Shown in pieces: positions 6,143-7,518 of a stretch of 7,518 nucleotides of DNA. The notes under the pieces are model-generated. The model saw only the letters and a program-made list of their open reading frames with translations. It did no database searches and was not told the origin of the DNA. Both the position numbers and the translations under genes were made by a program. Source of the stretch: Candidatus Rifleibacteriota bacterium (lineage in GTDB: Bacteria > UBP17 > UBA6191 > JACPRK01). Position 1 is the first letter of the stretch. The number at the start of each line of letters is the position of its first letter. The DNA lies in contig JACQZL010000240.1 in the NCBI GenBank assembly GCA_016213865.1, forward strand, positions 1-7,518. The letters are read 5' to 3'.

Positions 6143-7518
6143 TCACCGATCCAGGGTCTCCCACCGGAACTTCCATCGAGTGCCCGTGGCAACCGGGAAG
6201 AAGGTGGACCCGCCGCCGGCTGAATGGAAGGCGAGAAGCTGTCCTTGGGCCACCTTTCCATCGCTGCGATGGGCGCGCACCTGGACCCAGCCAACCCCGG
6301 CCTTGAGCCACCGCTCGTACTTCGTGACCCAGTAGTTGCCGGCGACGGCCGCGTAGCCGGCCGGGACAGTCATCGTCTCCACGACCTTCACGCAGGCCTC
6401 GTACTCGCCGGCAGGGACGATGACCTTGGCCGCGATCGTCTCGATCCGGGAGTCGGACCGGATCGTGAAGTCGTTGCTCCGCCCGATAGCAGACCAGTGG
6501 GTGCCCGCCACGATGGGCCCTCTGAGGTACCAGTTCCACACTCGCTCGTCCTCCTCGGTGTCGGGCTCGTCGTACCAGCCCAGGTTGTAGGAATGCAGGA
6601 ACTCCATGTAGGGCACCCCGGCTGTGTTCCACCAGTTGGCGCTCATGTAGTAGTCAGCTCCCGAGCCCGATTGCTGGAAGGTGTACCATCCCCTCCTGTT
6701 GTCGACGGGGGGGCAGGCAGTCCCCTCGAGCTTGAAGGTGTGTCCTCCCGTCGCGGGCGAGCTTTCGGTGAGCTCGTACGTGCTCACTCCGTTGGAGGCC
6801 GCGGCGCGGACAGCGGCCGAGGCGTCGAGCACCCGGTTCCCGGCGCCGTCGACAGCGGCCGAGCAGAGCAGCAGTTGCTTGACCTCGCTGCCCTTGAGTG
6901 GCGGGTCCCGGGGGATCTCCCAGGCGAGCGTCGCGAGGCCCGAGGCGACAGGGCAGGCGAAGGAGGTGCCCTGCATCAACTCCTCGGTCCCGTCCGTGCG
7001 GAAGGCCGGGAAGAGCCCGTCGCGCTGGCCATCGCTGAACCCGCTCACGTAGAGGTCTACGTGCAGGCCGCGGTTCGAGTAGGGGACAATGCGGGAGTGA
7101 AACGGATCGTAGGCGCCGACCACCAGAACGTTTTCGGCCGAGGGTTCCCAGTTCATGGAGAGACCATCCTCATTTCCCGCTGCAGTCACCAACAAGAAGC
7201 TGTCCCCCCTGCAATGACGGCAGGTCCTGGCAGCTTGCTTCAAGGCCATGAAGTAGTGTTTGCATAGCTTCTCCCACTTGTCTCGCCATCCCTCAGGCGT
7301 TGCCGCGCCAAGGGATAGACTGGCTACCTCGGAGCCTCGACCGCAGACTTCCGAGTAGATCTGGTAGCCGAGAGCGAAGTTCCACTGCGTGTCGCCGGTC
7401 GAGTTCGAGTACCGCACCAGGCGTACATTGCTGATGGGGTTCACCCCCGCGGGCTTTCGCTCGTTGCCGTGCTTCGCGATGGCCAGGTTGGCGACGTGGA
7501 GCCCGTGTGTCCTGGTAC
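6143..7518 (-). CDS. Subtilisin-like serine protease (S8 family) with beta-rich C-terminal domain, partial (N-terminus beyond the right edge)
   Basis: This is the C-terminal 457 residues of a predicted secreted S8 peptidase. The frame is open to the right edge, so a GTG at 7442-7444 is internal rather than the start. The catalytic His lies in THGLHVANLA (codon at 7496-7498). The oxyanion-hole Asn is in VTAAGNEDG, and the catalytic Ser is in GTSFACPVASG (codon at 6962-6964). The catalytic Asp would lie outside the window. Between His and Asn there is a Cys-bearing insertion with a CRHC pair. The catalytic domain ends around visible residue 240. The remaining 215 or so residues are beta-rich and aromatic. 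They include VIVPAGEYEACVKV and YERWLKAGVGWVQV, a pattern familiar from domains attached to bacterial lipoproteins and exported proteins. Length and motifs fit an extracellular or periplasmic protease. Its N-terminus, signal peptide and promoter are not seen. It ends convergently with the 1020-residue gene, so no shared operon is implied. Confidence 0.92.
   Translation of the reverse strand, partial: TRTHGLHVANLAIAKHGNERKPAGVNPISNVRLVRYSNSTGDTQWNFALGYQIYSEVCGRGSEVASLSLGAATPEGWRDKWEKLCKHYFMALKQAARTCRHCRGDSFLLVTAAGNEDGLSMNWEPSAENVLVVGAYDPFHSRIVPYSNRGLHVDLYVSGFSDGQRDGLFPAFRTDGTEELMQGTSFACPVASGLATLAWEIPRDPPLKGSEVKQLLLCSAAVDGAGNRVLDASAAVRAAASNGVSTYELTESSPATGGHTFKLEGTACPPVDNRRGWYTFQQSGSGADYYMSANWWNTAGVPYMEFLHSYNLGWYDEPDTEEDERVWNWYLRGPIVAGTHWSAIGRSNDFTIRSDSRIETIAAKVIVPAGEYEACVKVVETMTVPAGYAAVAGNYWVTKYERWLKAGVGWVQVRAHRSDGKVAQGQLLAFHSAGGGSTFFPVATGTRWKFRWETLDR

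Noticed and set aside
6224..7267. Plus-strand open frame of 347 codons opposite the protease
   Set aside because: The minus strand has the S8 catalytic motifs. The plus product is a low-complexity Val/Gly/Arg shadow.

Overview
The window is GC-rich (roughly two thirds G+C by eye) with six protein-coding loci and no RNA gene, CRISPR array or recognisable mobile element. Shine-Dalgarno-type sites, a Sec-type signal peptide and strong third-position GC preference point to a bacterium with a high-GC genome. The mix of a secreted subtilase with a beta-rich tail, HEAT-repeat proteins and a very long orphan protein is the kind of content seen in Myxococcota, Planctomycetota and related deep lineages. 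No marker gene fixes the taxon, so that placement is inference.

Left part (1-887): a multi-pass membrane protein on the minus strand runs off the left edge. A small hypothetical gene on the plus strand diverges from it across a 53-base gap. The small gene runs into the 3' end of the next minus-strand gene with a 53-base convergent overlap.

Middle left (835-2790, minus strand): two genes lie in tandem and are read right to left. First comes a secreted HEAT-repeat protein, whose reading frame is broken at about 2341-2358 and probably again near 1970. A calcineurin-like metallophosphoesterase follows closely and is intact. A perfect 16-base palindrome lies at the junction of the two genes.

Middle right (2791-6092): a 239-base divergent intergenic region separates the HEAT gene from a plus-strand gene for a 1020-residue, largely helical protein that I cannot assign to any family.

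Right part (6143-7518, minus strand): the C-terminal part of a subtilisin-like serine protease, with catalytic His, oxyanion Asn and catalytic Ser all visible, converges on the large gene across a 50-base GC-rich gap with a small palindrome. Its N-terminus, including the catalytic Asp, lies beyond the right edge.

Only the HEAT and phosphoesterase genes are arranged like an operon. Nothing in the sequence shows that the six loci form one system. The best candidates for something undescribed are the 1020-residue orphan, the interrupted HEAT gene and the palindrome at its end.
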